From the NCBI RefSeq assembly GCF_900215625.1, contig NZ_OBEK01000002.1, forward strand, positions 934,668-998,667: a stretch of 64,000 bases of DNA. The letters run 5' to 3'. Of this stretch, positions 33,293-42,582 are shown piece after piece. The notes below the pieces were generated by a model that was not told where the DNA came from, did not search any database, and saw only the letters and a program-made list of their open reading frames with translations. Both the position numbers and the translations under genes were made by a program. The stretch comes from Terribacillus aidingensis. GTDB lineage: Bacteria; Bacillota; Bacilli; Bacillales; Amphibacillaceae. How positions within the stretch are numbered: position 1 is the stretch's first letter; each line of letters opens with the position of its first letter.

Positions 33293-35008
33293 TTAGTTGC
33301 GCTGAAAAAGCTCCATCAACTGTTGCTTCGACCATGTGTTGATGACTGTCTCCGGTTTAAGCCAGCCTTTCCGTGCCATAGCTACCCCTACTTCCATAAA
33401 GGATAGTGTCGCATAGCTGTGGGCATCGGTATTGACAGCAATCTTGACACCGAGCTCCTGCGCTTTTTTTAAGTACGTCCACGACAGGTCCAGTCGGTTT
33501 GGATTGGCATTCAATTCAATGACTGTTCCTGTTTCTGCCGCTTTCTCTAACAGCCAATCCGGATCAGCCGCGTAACCGGCCCTTCTGCCAATAAGACGGC
33601 CTGTTGGATGGGCAATCACATTTACATTCGGATGTTCCAGCGCTGCCGTCAGACGATCCTTTATTTGCTCAGCTGATTGCGAAAAGCTGGAATGAATTGC
33701 ACCGATTACGTAATCCATCTCTTGCAAAAATGCATCATTAAAGTCTAAGCGGGCATCCGGCAGAATATCCATTTCCACACCAGCAAAAATATGAAAGTCG
33801 GGGAACAAAGCGTTGACACGCTCAATTTCTTCCCGCTGTTTTCGGAGACGCTTCTCATCCAACCCGTTTGCTACTTTCAAATATTTCGAGTGATCTGTAA
33901 TTGCAATATAAGAATAGCCAAGTTCGATTGCTTGCTTTGCCATTTGTTCAATTGACTGCGCACCATCACTCCAGGTTGAGTGCATGTGCAAATCTCCTTG
34001 AATATCGGAAAGCTGAATGAGCGGCATTTCTTGTTTGAAGCTGTCTAACTCGCCGTGCGCTTCCCGTATTTCAGGAGGTATAAAGGTTAAATCAAAGTGC
34101 TGGAAAAAATCCTTCTCTGTTTGGAATGTAGTCAGTTCTCCTGTTTCCACATTCTCCACACCATATTCACTAATCCGCTCGCCGCGTTTTTTGGCCAGCT
34201 GACGAAGAGCGACATTGTGGTCAGCCGAACCAGTAAAGTGATGTAAAGTCGTCGCAAAAGCTTCTGGTTCGATTAATCGGAAATCGACGTTAATGTGATA
34301 ACCTTCTTCTAATGTAACGGATACTTTTGTTTCTCCATTGGCGATAACTTCTTTTAGATTCTCAATTGTCAGCAGCTGCTCTTGGACTTCCTTTGGCTCA
34401 TTCGTTGCGATAATAAAGTCCAAATCTTTCACCGTTTCCTGCATTCGGCGCAAGCTCCCGGCCCGGGCATAGCGCTCAATACCAACCAGACTTTCCAAAA
34501 ATGCTTCAATTCGTTCTGCTAATGGCAGCATCATAGCAATTGGAATACGCTCTGGTCTGGATCCGACATTTGCTAAGCCATCGAGAATTTTTTCAGCAGA
34601 CTTTTTGCCAAAGCCGCTTAGCGCTGCAACTTTTCCTGATTCTACTGCTGTTTTCAACGATGCTCCGTCAACGACGCCAAGCTCCTGGTACAGCTTGGCC
34701 AGTTTCTTCCCGCCTAATCCTGGCAAATCAAGAAGCGGCACAAGGCCTTCAGGCACTTCCTCCTGCAGCTGACGCAGCGTATCAGACTCTTCGTTTTGAA
34801 TATATTCTTCTATCACAGCGGCCGTACCTTTGCCGATGCCATTTAATGCTGTAAAGTCAGTAATCTCATCTAGTGACTGATCATTTGTTTCCAATGCATT
34901 CGCAGCTTTTCGGTATGCAGATACCTTGAACGTATTTTCCCCTTTTAGTTCAAGATAAGTTGCAATCGTCTCTAATAGTTTAACAACGTCTTTTTTGTTA
35001 ACAGCCAT
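33293..35008 (-). CDS. polX: DNA polymerase/3'-5' exonuclease PolX
   Basis: 571 residues from ATG 35008 (MAVNKKDVVKLLETIATYLE), which matches the usual PolX start; a longer frame to 35059 runs through a terminator. Domains: helix-hairpin-helix 8-kDa lyase region (about 1-120 with LNGIGKGTAAVIEEYI), pol-beta palm (about 150-315 with GSLRRMQETVKDLDFII), and a C-terminal PHP domain (about 330-570) starting QGDLHMHSTWSDG, with AITDHSKYL, VIAHPTGRLIG and VNTDAHS metal ligands. It fills short gaps and has Mn-dependent exonuclease activity in base-excision repair. Confidence 0.95.
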   Translation of the reverse strand: MAVNKKDVVKLLETIATYLELKGENTFKVSAYRKAANALETNDQSLDEITDFTALNGIGKGTAAVIEEYIQNEESDTLRQLQEEVPEGLVPLLDLPGLGGKKLAKLYQELGVVDGASLKTAVESGKVAALSGFGKKSAEKILDGLANVGSRPERIPIAMMLPLAERIEAFLESLVGIERYARAGSLRRMQETVKDLDFIIATNEPKEVQEQLLTIENLKEVIANGETKVSVTLEEGYHINVDFRLIEPEAFATTLHHFTGSADHNVALRQLAKKRGERISEYGVENVETGELTTFQTEKDFFQHFDLTFIPPEIREAHGELDSFKQEMPLIQLSDIQGDLHMHSTWSDGAQSIEQMAKQAIELGYSYIAITDHSKYLKVANGLDEKRLRKQREEIERVNALFPDFHIFAGVEMDILPDARLDFNDAFLQEMDYVIGAIHSSFSQSAEQIKDRLTAALEHPNVNVIAHPTGRLIGRRAGYAADPDWLLEKAAETGTVIELNANPNRLDLSWTYLKKAQELGVKIAVNTDAHSYATLSFMEVGVAMARKGWLKPETVINTWSKQQLMELFQRN

Positions 35009-35036
35009 GTGTCTCATCCTCTCGACCAAGGTAGAA

Positions 35037-35064
35037 AACCCTTGCGCACGATGCCGCAAGGGTT
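35037..35064 (-). terminator. Terminator after cvpA
   Basis: A perfect 10-bp stem AACCCTTGCG/CGCAAGGGTT, overlapping the cvpA stop, followed by TTTTCTA on the reverse strand. It would separate zapA-cvpA from polX. Confidence 0.8.
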
Positions 35065-35638
35065 AGTTATTCCATCCCATCATTTCGCTGGGTAATTTAT
35101 TTGCAACATGATTCAGCCATAAATCTTTAATTTCACCAGATATATAAGGTGTATGCTCCACCATCCAAGCTGCGAGTATTGACTTATCCAGTGCTTCCTG
35201 AATTGGTGTGATCGGCAGCAGTACGGAAAGATATAGAATGATGAATACGATTAAATATATCTCGATGAAGCCGAGCGCACCGCCAAGAAGTTTGTTGACA
35301 GAACGTAAAATCGGCAAATCGGCGATAAAATCAAGCATCGATCCAATAATGTGTAAAACAATTTTTGTTGCGAAAAAGAGAATCGCAAACGCAATGGCGT
35401 TATAAAACACTTGATCTAAGGGTACAGCTCCAAATATATTGGACCACGTACTGTCAGATGACATATCCGGATACGGAATCCATAATTCCAATTTCGGAGC
35501 CAGCTGATCATAATAAATAGCAGCAACAATAAATGACACAATAAAGCTTGCCAAATGGAACAGCTGCATAATGAAGCCTCGCTTCAAGCCGACGAGAACG
35601 CCGAACAGGAGCAACGCGATAATGAGTAAATCAATCAT
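35063..35638 (-). CDS. cvpA: CvpA-family membrane protein
   Basis: 191 residues. Four hydrophobic helices (about 1-12, 26-43, 80-100, 120-142) with the CvpA pattern LLIIALLLFGVLVGLKRGF at the N-terminus and NKLLGGALGFIEIYLIV near 115-132. In E. coli CvpA is tied to colicin V production and envelope homeostasis; in Bacillus (yshB) the role is unclear. Its start lies within the end of zapA (eight-base overlap), so the two are coupled. Confidence 0.9.
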   Translation of the reverse strand: MIDLLIIALLLFGVLVGLKRGFIMQLFHLASFIVSFIVAAIYYDQLAPKLELWIPYPDMSSDSTWSNIFGAVPLDQVFYNAIAFAILFFATKIVLHIIGSMLDFIADLPILRSVNKLLGGALGFIEIYLIVFIILYLSVLLPITPIQEALDKSILAAWMVEHTPYISGEIKDLWLNHVANKLPSEMMGWNN

Positions 35639-35906
35639 TGTCCTTGCTTGCCTCTTTCCTTGTAATAGAACCTAGCAACTGTGCATAGTCTTCTTTTAGT
35701 TTTAAATAATCATTTGTCGTATTTACAGCCGTTAGTACGGCTAATTTTGCTGTATCAAGATTCGGATTCGCCGCAGAGATCTCCGACATCTTCTGGTCGA
35801 CTAGGCTCGCCACCATGCGCATGCGATGAGCTGGCTCTTGGCCTACAATTGTATAGGATCGGTTATGTATTTCTACCGTAACACGTGTTTTATCTGACTG
35901 GGACAC
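35631..35906 (-). CDS. zapA: Cell division protein ZapA
   Basis: 91 residues, begun at GTG 35906 (MSQSDKTRVTVEIHNRSYTI), 5-6 bases from GAGGGGGGA; an earlier GTG at 35921 overlaps that site. ZapA bundles FtsZ filaments at midcell. The N-terminal beta strand pair and GQEPAHRMRMVASLVDQKM are typical, followed by a coiled-coil helix ending TTNDYLKLKEDYAQLLG. Confidence 0.93.
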   Translation of the reverse strand: MSQSDKTRVTVEIHNRSYTIVGQEPAHRMRMVASLVDQKMSEISAANPNLDTAKLAVLTAVNTTNDYLKLKEDYAQLLGSITRKEASKDND

Positions 35907-36030
35907 GTTATCCCCCCTCACTTCTCTTATAATACTAAACCTTATAGTAACATGAAGGTGTCAATTTAGGAAACAATTCAATATAGCTTTATCGGCATGC
36001 TATACTGGATGTCAGATTGGAGAGATGAAC

Positions 36031-36966
36031 GTGGGACAAATCGTATTGCAAGTAACATTGGACAAAATCCAGGAAATGAAAACGGCATACAGCCAAACAG
36101 CGAAAGCGGCACCACCCGGAGCTGTCTTTGCCGCCAAAACACCTAGCTGCAGCATCACTGCCTATAAATCCGGTAAAGTGCTGTTCCAAGGCAAAGCTCC
36201 GGAAACAGAGGCAGACAAATGGGGAACATCTCCAGCAGCTTCTAAAAGCTCCAGCACCTCAAAGCCAAGCGTAAATGATCATAAGTATGCGCCAGACCCT
36301 TCTTTATTTACCGCCTCTCACATCGGCTCGGACGAAGCAGGTACTGGTGATTTCTTCGGTCCCATTACGGTGGCGAGTGCATATGTAGATAAGAGCCAGG
36401 TTGCACTGCTGAAAGAGCTTGGTGTGAAAGACTCAAAGCTTCTGAAGGACGATGTGATCCAGCGCATCGCAAAGGATCTTATGCTCGCAGAGATGCCCTA
36501 CTCCCTCTTAGTGATGCGCAATGAAAAATACAATCAGCTGCAGCAGCGCGGCTGGTCGCAAGGCAAGATGAAAACGATGATGCATCACCACGCTATCCAG
36601 AAGCTGCTTGCCAAGATTGCCCCGACCATGCCGGATGGCATCCTGATTGACCAGTTTCAGCTGCCGTCAACTTATATAAAACATCTTGCTTCTGAAGGAG
36701 AAAAGCTGCAGCCTGACGTGAGCTTTATGACGAAGGCGGAAAGCTATTCTCTCGCTGTAGCCGCAGCTTCGATCATCTCCCGAGCGAGCTTCTTAAAAGA
36801 GATGGACAAGCTTTCCAAGCAAGCAGGCTTTACCATTCCAAAAGGTGCCAGTGCAGCGGTAGATCAAGCAGCCGGCCGCCTCATCCGGAGCAAGGGGCGC
36901 CAAGCGCTTCCTGTATTCACGAAAATGCATTTTGCAAATAGCACCAAAGCCGAAAAGTACGTCTAA
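36031..36966 (+). CDS. rnhC: Ribonuclease HIII
   Basis: 311 residues from GTG 36031, six bases from GGAGAG; an ATG at 36025 abuts that site and adds two residues. It cleaves RNA in RNA-DNA hybrids. An N-terminal TBP-like substrate-binding domain (about 1-85, with SGKVLFQGKAPETEADKWG) is joined by a Ser-rich linker to the RNase H fold with HIGSDEAGTGDFFGP (DEAGTG motif, near 98-112), GVKDSKLL and LIDQF, the carboxylate ligands. It is divergent from zapA and overlaps the HNH gene end to end by four bases. Confidence 0.95.
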   Translation: MGQIVLQVTLDKIQEMKTAYSQTAKAAPPGAVFAAKTPSCSITAYKSGKVLFQGKAPETEADKWGTSPAASKSSSTSKPSVNDHKYAPDPSLFTASHIGSDEAGTGDFFGPITVASAYVDKSQVALLKELGVKDSKLLKDDVIQRIAKDLMLAEMPYSLLVMRNEKYNQLQQRGWSQGKMKTMMHHHAIQKLLAKIAPTMPDGILIDQFQLPSTYIKHLASEGEKLQPDVSFMTKAESYSLAVAAASIISRASFLKEMDKLSKQAGFTIPKGASAAVDQAAGRLIRSKGRQALPVFTKMHFANSTKAEKYV

Positions 36967-37274
36967 CGTCCATATTTTCGCCGACTATTAGATTTCCTGG
37001 TCCGCACGAGCCTGCCAGCAGGCTGCTTGCGGATCCATTTTATATACTTGGACAGTTTTACATCTGACCGCAGCGCTTCGATCGCACCAAGCCGGGCTGC
37101 CAGCTCCTCGTTTGTATATAATGCATGGATTTGTTTGTGACACGGAATGCAAATCATCGCTGTATCTAGAAATGTGCCACCCATTTCCTTTGGTATAAGA
37201 TGATGCTCTGTTAACGTAACCTCATCACGGCCGCAAAGCTCACATCTGCCAGTATGCTGTCTTGCCACATACAT
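36963..37274 (-). CDS. HNH endonuclease (YisB-like)
   Basis: 103 residues. A zinc-bound HNH fold: CELC (C11, C14), EHHLIPKEMGG (H24, H25), CIPCHKQIHALY (C42, C45 and H50), followed by a helical and very basic tail (RKQPAGRLVRTRKSNSRRK). The small YisB family is of unknown role; it is not linked to phage or restriction genes here. Converges with rnhC and overlaps its end by four bases. Confidence 0.88.
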   Translation of the reverse strand: MYVARQHTGRCELCGRDEVTLTEHHLIPKEMGGTFLDTAMICIPCHKQIHALYTNEELAARLGAIEALRSDVKLSKYIKWIRKQPAGRLVRTRKSNSRRKYGR

Positions 37275-37324
37275 CCCCTCACTTAGTACCAGTATAGACA
37301 GTAAATTCCGCTTTTAACGTATTG

Positions 37325-37816
37325 TTAATCTATTTCCCGATAATACCGAAGTGACACCTGCGTTTCTCCTGTTTCAGTCAGATTGATTTTCTTGCCCCGC
37401 AGACGGAAACCTCTTGCTTCATAAAAAGGAATGCCTAACAGATTGCCTTCTTGTACGGATACCCATTGTTCCGAAGCACCTTGCTGCTTTTGATCCTTTG
37501 TCAATGCCTCCAGCAGCAGCTTTCCAGCACCCTTATAACGCGCCGATTCATCTACATACAGCACAAACACTTCCCCAGTCGTTTGTGCTGTTACCACTCC
37601 TCCAATGACACCAACCACTCGCCCAGCTTGCATTGCCACATAACGATAGCTGCCAGATTGGATTTCTTCTTTTACACGTTCAAGATTGTACCAATAATCG
37701 ACATTCTGCCGCTGAAAATCCTCACTAAGCTTCCCAGCAACCGTTTGCCGCCACCCTTTGGAACATATAGCTGCTATTGTTTCTGCGTGTGATAGTTCTG
37801 GTTTTCTTAAATTCAA
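37325..37816 (-). CDS. GNAT-family N-acetyltransferase
   Basis: 163 residues from TTG 37816 (MNLRKPELSHAETIAAICSKGW), seven bases from GGGGG; an upstream in-frame ATG at 37837 overlaps that site. The acetyl-CoA motif is DESARYKGAGKLLLEAL (RxxGxGxxLL, about 93-108), preceded by GEVFVLYV and followed by WVSVQEGNLLGIPFYEARGF, typical GNAT motifs A and B. Substrate unknown. The gene lies in a small island between rnhC and pheT that B. subtilis lacks at this place. Confidence 0.88.
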   Translation of the reverse strand: MNLRKPELSHAETIAAICSKGWRQTVAGKLSEDFQRQNVDYWYNLERVKEEIQSGSYRYVAMQAGRVVGVIGGVVTAQTTGEVFVLYVDESARYKGAGKLLLEALTKDQKQQGASEQWVSVQEGNLLGIPFYEARGFRLRGKKINLTETGETQVSLRYYREID

Positions 37817-37908
37817 TTCTGCTCCCCCTTTTTCCATGAATCTTTGGTAGAATTATAGAAAATAATCCCATGTTTAACAAAATGAATACACGGGAGGATT
37901 AGTACAAT

Positions 37909-38262
37909 ATGAACTACACACATATCAAGCGTGCTCTACTGCATGCTTGGTCATTAAACACCAGTTCCAAATGGACGCCTGTTAACCCAGCAAAAGGACA
38001 GTGCAGTGTTACCGCCCTTGTTATCCAAGACATCTATGGCGGCGAGATTATGAGGACTGCTGCCCCAGAGGGCTGGCATTTTTACAATGTTATTAATCAA
38101 AGAAGGCTGGATTTTACTGCATCGCAATTTGAAGAAGAGCTCACGTATGAAGACATTCCTGCAGGGCGCAAAGAAGCCTTTTCTGATACAAATTTGCTTC
38201 AGTATGAAGAATTGCGAAAACAAGTTATGAGATTTCTTACGCTTACTTGCAGTGAGATATAA
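37909..38262 (+). CDS. YunG-family protein
   Basis: 117 residues. It carries the family pattern seen in B. subtilis YunG: AWSLNTSSKWTPVNPAKGQC with a conserved Cys (near 32), VTALVIQDIYGGEI, GWHFYNVINQRRLDFT and SQF. The invariant Cys-His-Asp (C32, H57, D68) could form a catalytic or ligand triad of a papain-like fold, but no reaction is known to me. GGGAGG site upstream. A single gene. Confidence 0.85.
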   Translation: MNYTHIKRALLHAWSLNTSSKWTPVNPAKGQCSVTALVIQDIYGGEIMRTAAPEGWHFYNVINQRRLDFTASQFEEELTYEDIPAGRKEAFSDTNLLQYEELRKQVMRFLTLTCSEI

Positions 38263-38319
38263 AAAGAACCAATACCAGCCTGCTTAGGTGTTGATCCCAG
38301 AAGTATTACACAACTCTAT

Positions 38320-38506
38320 TTATTGCTCTGTTTCTCTTTTCTTTTTTAATTTACTAACTAAGAAGGCAGCAAGGTTTATACCTATTAAAATTAGAAATCC
38401 ATAACCAATTGCCCTGCTTACAATAATTGCATAAATAGTTACACCGAGGAAAGATAGTAAACAGATAAAAATAAAATAGTTCGCGCTGATACTTGAAAAC
38501 GATCAC
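38320..38506 (-). pseudogene. Small membrane peptide, frameshifted near its start
   Basis: The reverse strand frame SISANYFIFICLLSF, VTIYAIIVSRAIGYGFLILI, NLAAFLVSKLKKKRETEQ ends at TAA 38320. It encodes two membrane helices with a basic tail but has no start codon, since an in-frame TGA lies just before it. A GTG at 38506, next to AGGGG, begins in a neighbouring frame (MIVF) and a one-base slip joins the two into about 61 residues. It may be a recent pseudogene or a sequencing slip. Confidence 0.5.
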
Positions 38507-38619
38507 CCCTAGTACGACTAATATGGTGATTATATCATAATTGAAATAATTTACATATTGATTATAATTTAACAGATGCTCTTACTCATCCTTGATTATG
38601 TAACATGATTACTAATTAA

Positions 38620-38744
38620 AAAATCGCTTCTTATTTCCGAATCGGTGCTCTTAATTTCCAATGCAAAAAATCCAAACAATTCTGCTGTTAATTGCAGTAC
38701 TGTTTGGATTTTTATATAGCTTTAACAGTTACGTTTCAGCCTTA
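38620..38744. repeat. Short copy of a structured repeat, with terminator of pheT
   Basis: Both ends match the element at 59146-59444: AAATCGCTTCTTATTT at the left and, from AAAAAATCCAAACA through TGTTTGGATTTT, TATAGCTT and the CAGCCT end, at the right. The middle 170 bases of the long copy are missing. Its hairpin (AATCCAAACA at about 38669-38678 pairing with TGTTTGGATT at 38701-38710, inner stem CTGC/GCAG) has T runs on both strands and acts as the pheT terminator. Confidence 0.8.
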
Positions 38745-38760
38745 TCTTTATCTTTTTATA

Positions 38761-41187
38761 TTAACTTCTCAATTCCGCACCATGCGCTGCTTTCACAGCT
38801 TCCATAATGCTGTTATAAGAAGCTTCTACTTCTTCATCTGTCAGTGTGCGTGTTGGATCTTGGTACAGCACGGTATAGGCAATGGACTTCTTGCCAGCTT
38901 CCATGTGCTCGCCTTGGTACACATCGAAGATCTGTACTTGCTGCACAAGCTCACCGCCTGCTTCTTTGATCGTCCGCTGAATGTCGCCGGCATGCGCTGC
39001 TTCATCTACCACAAGGGCGATATCGCGTGTTACAGACGGATGACGCGGTACAGTGCGGAAGCTTGGTTCTTCTTTATACTGATCTATCAAATAAGCCACA
39101 TCTAAATCAAATACATATGTTTCTTTTAGATCGTACGCTTTTTGTACGGTTGGGTGCAATTGTCCTACAACACCAACTGCGCGGCCGTTATGGGAAACAG
39201 TTGCTGTACGGCCAGGATGATAACCGTCTACTTGCGCCTGCTGGAAAACAGGTTCTAGGTCAAGCTGAGCGAAGATGCCTTCAACGATTCCTTTTACGAC
39301 ATAGAAATCGACCGGCTTCTTCTCCTGCTGCCATGGCTGCTCCGTCCATGTGCCGGTAATCGCACCAGCAAGACGAGCTGTTTCGGTTGGCTGCTCTGTC
39401 GTTTGTTCTTCTTCTGAAAGGAAAATACGACCGAATTCAAAGTAGCCTAAGTTATCTTGTTTACGCGCCACATTATAAGATAGCGTGTCCACAAGTTCTG
39501 GAAGCAAGCTAATGCGCAGGTGGCTGTGCTCTTCACTCATCGGCATTTTTAATGCTACAGCGTGTACGCTTTGCTCTTTCACTTCTGGGCTGACAAGCAT
39601 TTCTGTGCGTGCTTTGCTAGTCAGCGAGTACGTGATCGTTTCCATCAAGCCAGCACCTTGCAAATACTGTTTCAGCTGGCGTTTCAGATATTGCTTTGTT
39701 GTCAGTTTACCAGCAAACGCTTCACCTTCTGGCAGCGTGTAAGGAATATTATCATACCCGTAAATACGAGCAATTTCCTCGAGCATGTCTTCAAACAAGC
39801 TGATGTCGCCGCGTCTTGTTGGGATAGAAACCGCGAATTGGCTGTTATCTTGTTCAAAACCGAACTGCAATCTTGTCAAAATAGACGCGATTTCATCATC
39901 AGAGATTGTGGTACCTAAACGTGCGTTTACACTTGCCGTATCTAGCTCGACTTTTTTCTCTTGGCGATCTAATTCGTCGAATTCAACAACACCTTCGGCA
40001 ACCGCTCCCCCAGCGTATTCCGCCAGCAAACGGGCAGCATAAGCTCCTGCTTTTTTGACGCGATTTGGATCAATACCTTTTTCGTAACGAGAGCTCGCTT
40101 CACTGCGCAAGTTATGATGCTTGCTGGAACGTCGGATTGCACGGGAATCAAAGTAAGCTGCTTCCAGCAATACAGTTGTCGTCTGATTAGTTACTTCAGA
40201 GTTAGCGCCGCCCATGACACCTGCAAGTGCAATCGGCTCCTTACCGTTTGTGATAACGAGCTCATCGCCTGTTAGCGTGCGTTCTTGATCATCCAAGGTC
40301 TGCATTGTTTCGCCTTCGTTCGCAGTTCGAACAACAATTTCTTTTGTTGCCACTTTGTCATAATCAAAAGCGTGCAGCGGCTGTCCGTAAACAAGCAGCA
40401 CATAGTTTGTAATATCAACAACATTATTGATCGGGCGAATGCCTGCTGCCATTAAGTAATTACGCATCCAAAGCGGGGATGGTGCAATCTTTACGTTTTC
40501 GATTACATAAGCGCCGTAATATGGGTTAAGCTCATTATCTTCTACTTTCACTTGTACAAAGTCAGCTGCTTTGCTGTTGCTTGTCGGATACGCTTCCTCC
40601 GGCAAGTTGACTTCTTTATTCAAGATTGCTGCCACTTCGTAAGCAACACCAAGCATGCTCATCGCATCAGCACGGTTAGGTGTCAGACCAAGCTCCAGTA
40701 TCACATCATCTAAGTTAAGCAGTTCGGCAACAGGAGTTCCAACCTCCGCATCTTCGGGAAAAACAAAAATTCCTTCTGCGAATTCTTTTGGTACGAATTT
40801 CTCGTCAATACCTAATTCTTGAAGTGAGCAAACCATCCCGTGCGATTCGACGCCGCGCAGTTTTGCTTTTTTGATCTTCATGCCGCCAGGAAGACGCGCA
40901 CCCGGTAGTGCGGCTGCGATTTTCTGCCCTTGTGCAATATTCGGTGCACCGCAAATGATTTGGTATGTTTCTGTACCAACATTGATTTGACAAAGATTTA
41001 ATTTGTCTGCATTTGGATGCTGTTCACAGCTTTCCACATAGCCGACTACTACGTTCGTGCTCTCTGGAGCAATGCGCTCAATTCCTTCTACTTCGATACC
41101 GGAGCGCGTAATTCTTTCTGCTAGCTCCTCCGGTGTACTATTATCTATGTTTACATATTGTTTCAGCCAATTTAAAGATACAAACAT
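38761..41187 (-). CDS. pheT: Phenylalanyl-tRNA synthetase beta subunit
   Basis: 808 residues. With PheS it forms the alpha2-beta2 enzyme that charges tRNA-Phe. An N-terminal tRNA-binding EMAP-like domain (about 40-155, VVVGYVESCEQHPNADKLNLC in part: CEQHPNADKL), B3/B4 editing domain (about 210-395), B5 domain (about 405-480) and C-terminal FDX-ACB anticodon domain (about 710-803, PSVTRDIALVVDE). It follows pheS by 17 bases. Confidence 0.97.
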   Translation of the reverse strand: MFVSLNWLKQYVNIDNSTPEELAERITRSGIEVEGIERIAPESTNVVVGYVESCEQHPNADKLNLCQINVGTETYQIICGAPNIAQGQKIAAALPGARLPGGMKIKKAKLRGVESHGMVCSLQELGIDEKFVPKEFAEGIFVFPEDAEVGTPVAELLNLDDVILELGLTPNRADAMSMLGVAYEVAAILNKEVNLPEEAYPTSNSKAADFVQVKVEDNELNPYYGAYVIENVKIAPSPLWMRNYLMAAGIRPINNVVDITNYVLLVYGQPLHAFDYDKVATKEIVVRTANEGETMQTLDDQERTLTGDELVITNGKEPIALAGVMGGANSEVTNQTTTVLLEAAYFDSRAIRRSSKHHNLRSEASSRYEKGIDPNRVKKAGAYAARLLAEYAGGAVAEGVVEFDELDRQEKKVELDTASVNARLGTTISDDEIASILTRLQFGFEQDNSQFAVSIPTRRGDISLFEDMLEEIARIYGYDNIPYTLPEGEAFAGKLTTKQYLKRQLKQYLQGAGLMETITYSLTSKARTEMLVSPEVKEQSVHAVALKMPMSEEHSHLRISLLPELVDTLSYNVARKQDNLGYFEFGRIFLSEEEQTTEQPTETARLAGAITGTWTEQPWQQEKKPVDFYVVKGIVEGIFAQLDLEPVFQQAQVDGYHPGRTATVSHNGRAVGVVGQLHPTVQKAYDLKETYVFDLDVAYLIDQYKEEPSFRTVPRHPSVTRDIALVVDEAAHAGDIQRTIKEAGGELVQQVQIFDVYQGEHMEAGKKSIAYTVLYQDPTRTLTDEEVEASYNSIMEAVKAAHGAELRS

Positions 41188-41204
41188 CGTTATCTAACCT
41201 CCCG

Positions 41205-42239
41205 TTATGCCTTATGGTATTGCGATAGGAATCGTACATCATTCGTATAGAAGTGACGGATATCGTCAACGCCGTATTTAAGCATTGCGATACGCTCTAC
41301 ACCCATACCGAATGCGAAACCGGAATATTCTTCCGGATCATAACCGCTCATCCGAAGAACATTGGAATGTACCATGCCGGCACCAAGGATTTCAATCCAG
41401 CCAGTGTGCTTGCAGACGTTACAGCCTTTCCCATCACAAACTTTACACGTCACATCAACCTCTACAGACGGCTCTGTAAATGGGAAGAAACTTGGACGCA
41501 AGCGGATTTCCCGGTCAGCACCAAACAATTTACGAGAGAACTCGAGCAGAACACCCTTCAAATCGCTCATGCGAACGTTCTTATCAATCAGCAGTCCTTC
41601 AATTTGTGTGAATTGATGGGAATGCGTCGCATCATCACTGTCACGGCGGTATACAATACCTGGGCAGATCATCTTGATTGCTTTGTCACCGTTGTATTCC
41701 CGCATTGTACGAGCCTGCACTGGCGATGTTTGCGTACGTAAAAGCAGATGATCTGTAATATAAAATGTATCTTGCATATCACGCGCAGGGTGATCTTGCG
41801 GCAAGTTCAATGCTTCAAAGTTGAAATAGTCTGTCTCTACTTCTGGTCCCTCTTTAATTTCAAAGCCCATTCCAAGGAACAAGTCTTCTACTTCTTCAAT
41901 GATGCTCGTAAGCAAGTGAGGGCCGCCTGTTTTAACTGGACGTCCTGGCAGCGTCACGTCAATTGCTTCTTTTTGCAGCTGTTCATTTAGTGCTGCTTCT
42001 TCGAGCAAGTTCTTTTTATTATCCAATGCTGTTGCAATGGCTTCGCGAACTTTATTTGCCAATTCGCCGATTACCGGGCGTTCTTCCGGAGACAGTTTCC
42101 CCATTCCGCGCAGTACTTCTGTGATTGGTCCTTTTTTACCTAAGTAAGCAACGCGCACGTCCTGCAAAGCTTGCAGGTTATCAGCTTGCTGTACTTTCTC
42201 GATGGCTTCTGCTTGTAGTGCTTCGAGTTTTTCTCTCAT
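41205..42239 (-). CDS. pheS: Phenylalanyl-tRNA synthetase alpha subunit
   Basis: 344 residues from ATG 42239 ([20 protein letters not shown]) with a perfect AGGAGG; the open frame runs further upstream only because it crosses the T-box leader. N-terminal coiled coil (about 1-85) for tRNA, then class II catalytic core: motif 1 around [15 protein letters not shown], motif 2 with [12 protein letters not shown] and [19 protein letters not shown], motif 3 [17 protein letters not shown]. Supplies the aminoacylation site of the enzyme. Confidence 0.97.
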   Translation of the reverse strand: MREKLEALQAEAIEKVQQADNLQALQDVRVAYLGKKGPITEVLRGMGKLSPEERPVIGELANKVREAIATALDNKKNLLEEAALNEQLQKEAIDVTLPGRPVKTGGPHLLTSIIEEVEDLFLGMGFEIKEGPEVETDYFNFEALNLPQDHPARDMQDTFYITDHLLLRTQTSPVQARTMREYNGDKAIKMICPGIVYRRDSDDATHSHQFTQIEGLLIDKNVRMSDLKGVLLEFSRKLFGADREIRLRPSFFPFTEPSVEVDVTCKVCDGKGCNVCKHTGWIEILGAGMVHSNVLRMSGYDPEEYSGFAFGMGVERIAMLKYGVDDIRHFYTNDVRFLSQYHKA

Positions 42240-42265
42240 GCTTTTGCCTCCTATGATTTTGAGCA

Positions 42266-42542
42266 TAAAAAAAGCCCCTCCCTCCGAGAAGGGACGAGCT
42301 TTCATTCGCGGTACCACCCTTGTTGGTATACACTTGTACACCCAACTTGAAGCTTGATAACGGATCTTGCAATCCGGATACACCTTTACTTGTCAAAAAC
42401 AGACAAGGTCCCGGCGCCTGCTCCAGAGTGAAGGTTCATCCGCTGCCGCAGCCAGCATGCTCTCAGTCTAAGGCATGCCTTCCTGGTGCTGCGATTCGCA
42501 AGGGATTACTGACTCTTTCCACGCATCTCAATATGAATCTTG
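42266..42542 (-). ncRNA. T-box riboswitch upstream of pheST
   Basis: The reverse strand has the T-box sequence AGGGTGGTACCGCG (42320-42307), followed by a terminator stem (about 42301-42270) with a run of seven T. A long Stem I lies upstream. A TTC triplet at 42432-42430, followed by ACTCTGGAG, sits where the specifier is expected and encodes Phe. Uncharged tRNA-Phe binding would form the antiterminator and let pheST be transcribed. Confidence 0.92.
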
Positions 42543-42546
42543 TTTT

Positions 42547-42575
42547 ATTATAGAAAATCCCGGCGCAACTTGCAA
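42547..42575 (-). promoter_or_regulatory. Sigma-A promoter of pheST
   Basis: Reverse strand: TTGCAA (42575-42570), 17-bp spacer, TATAAT (42552-42547), immediately upstream of the T-box leader. Confidence 0.8.
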
Positions 42576-42582
42576 CCCGCTT

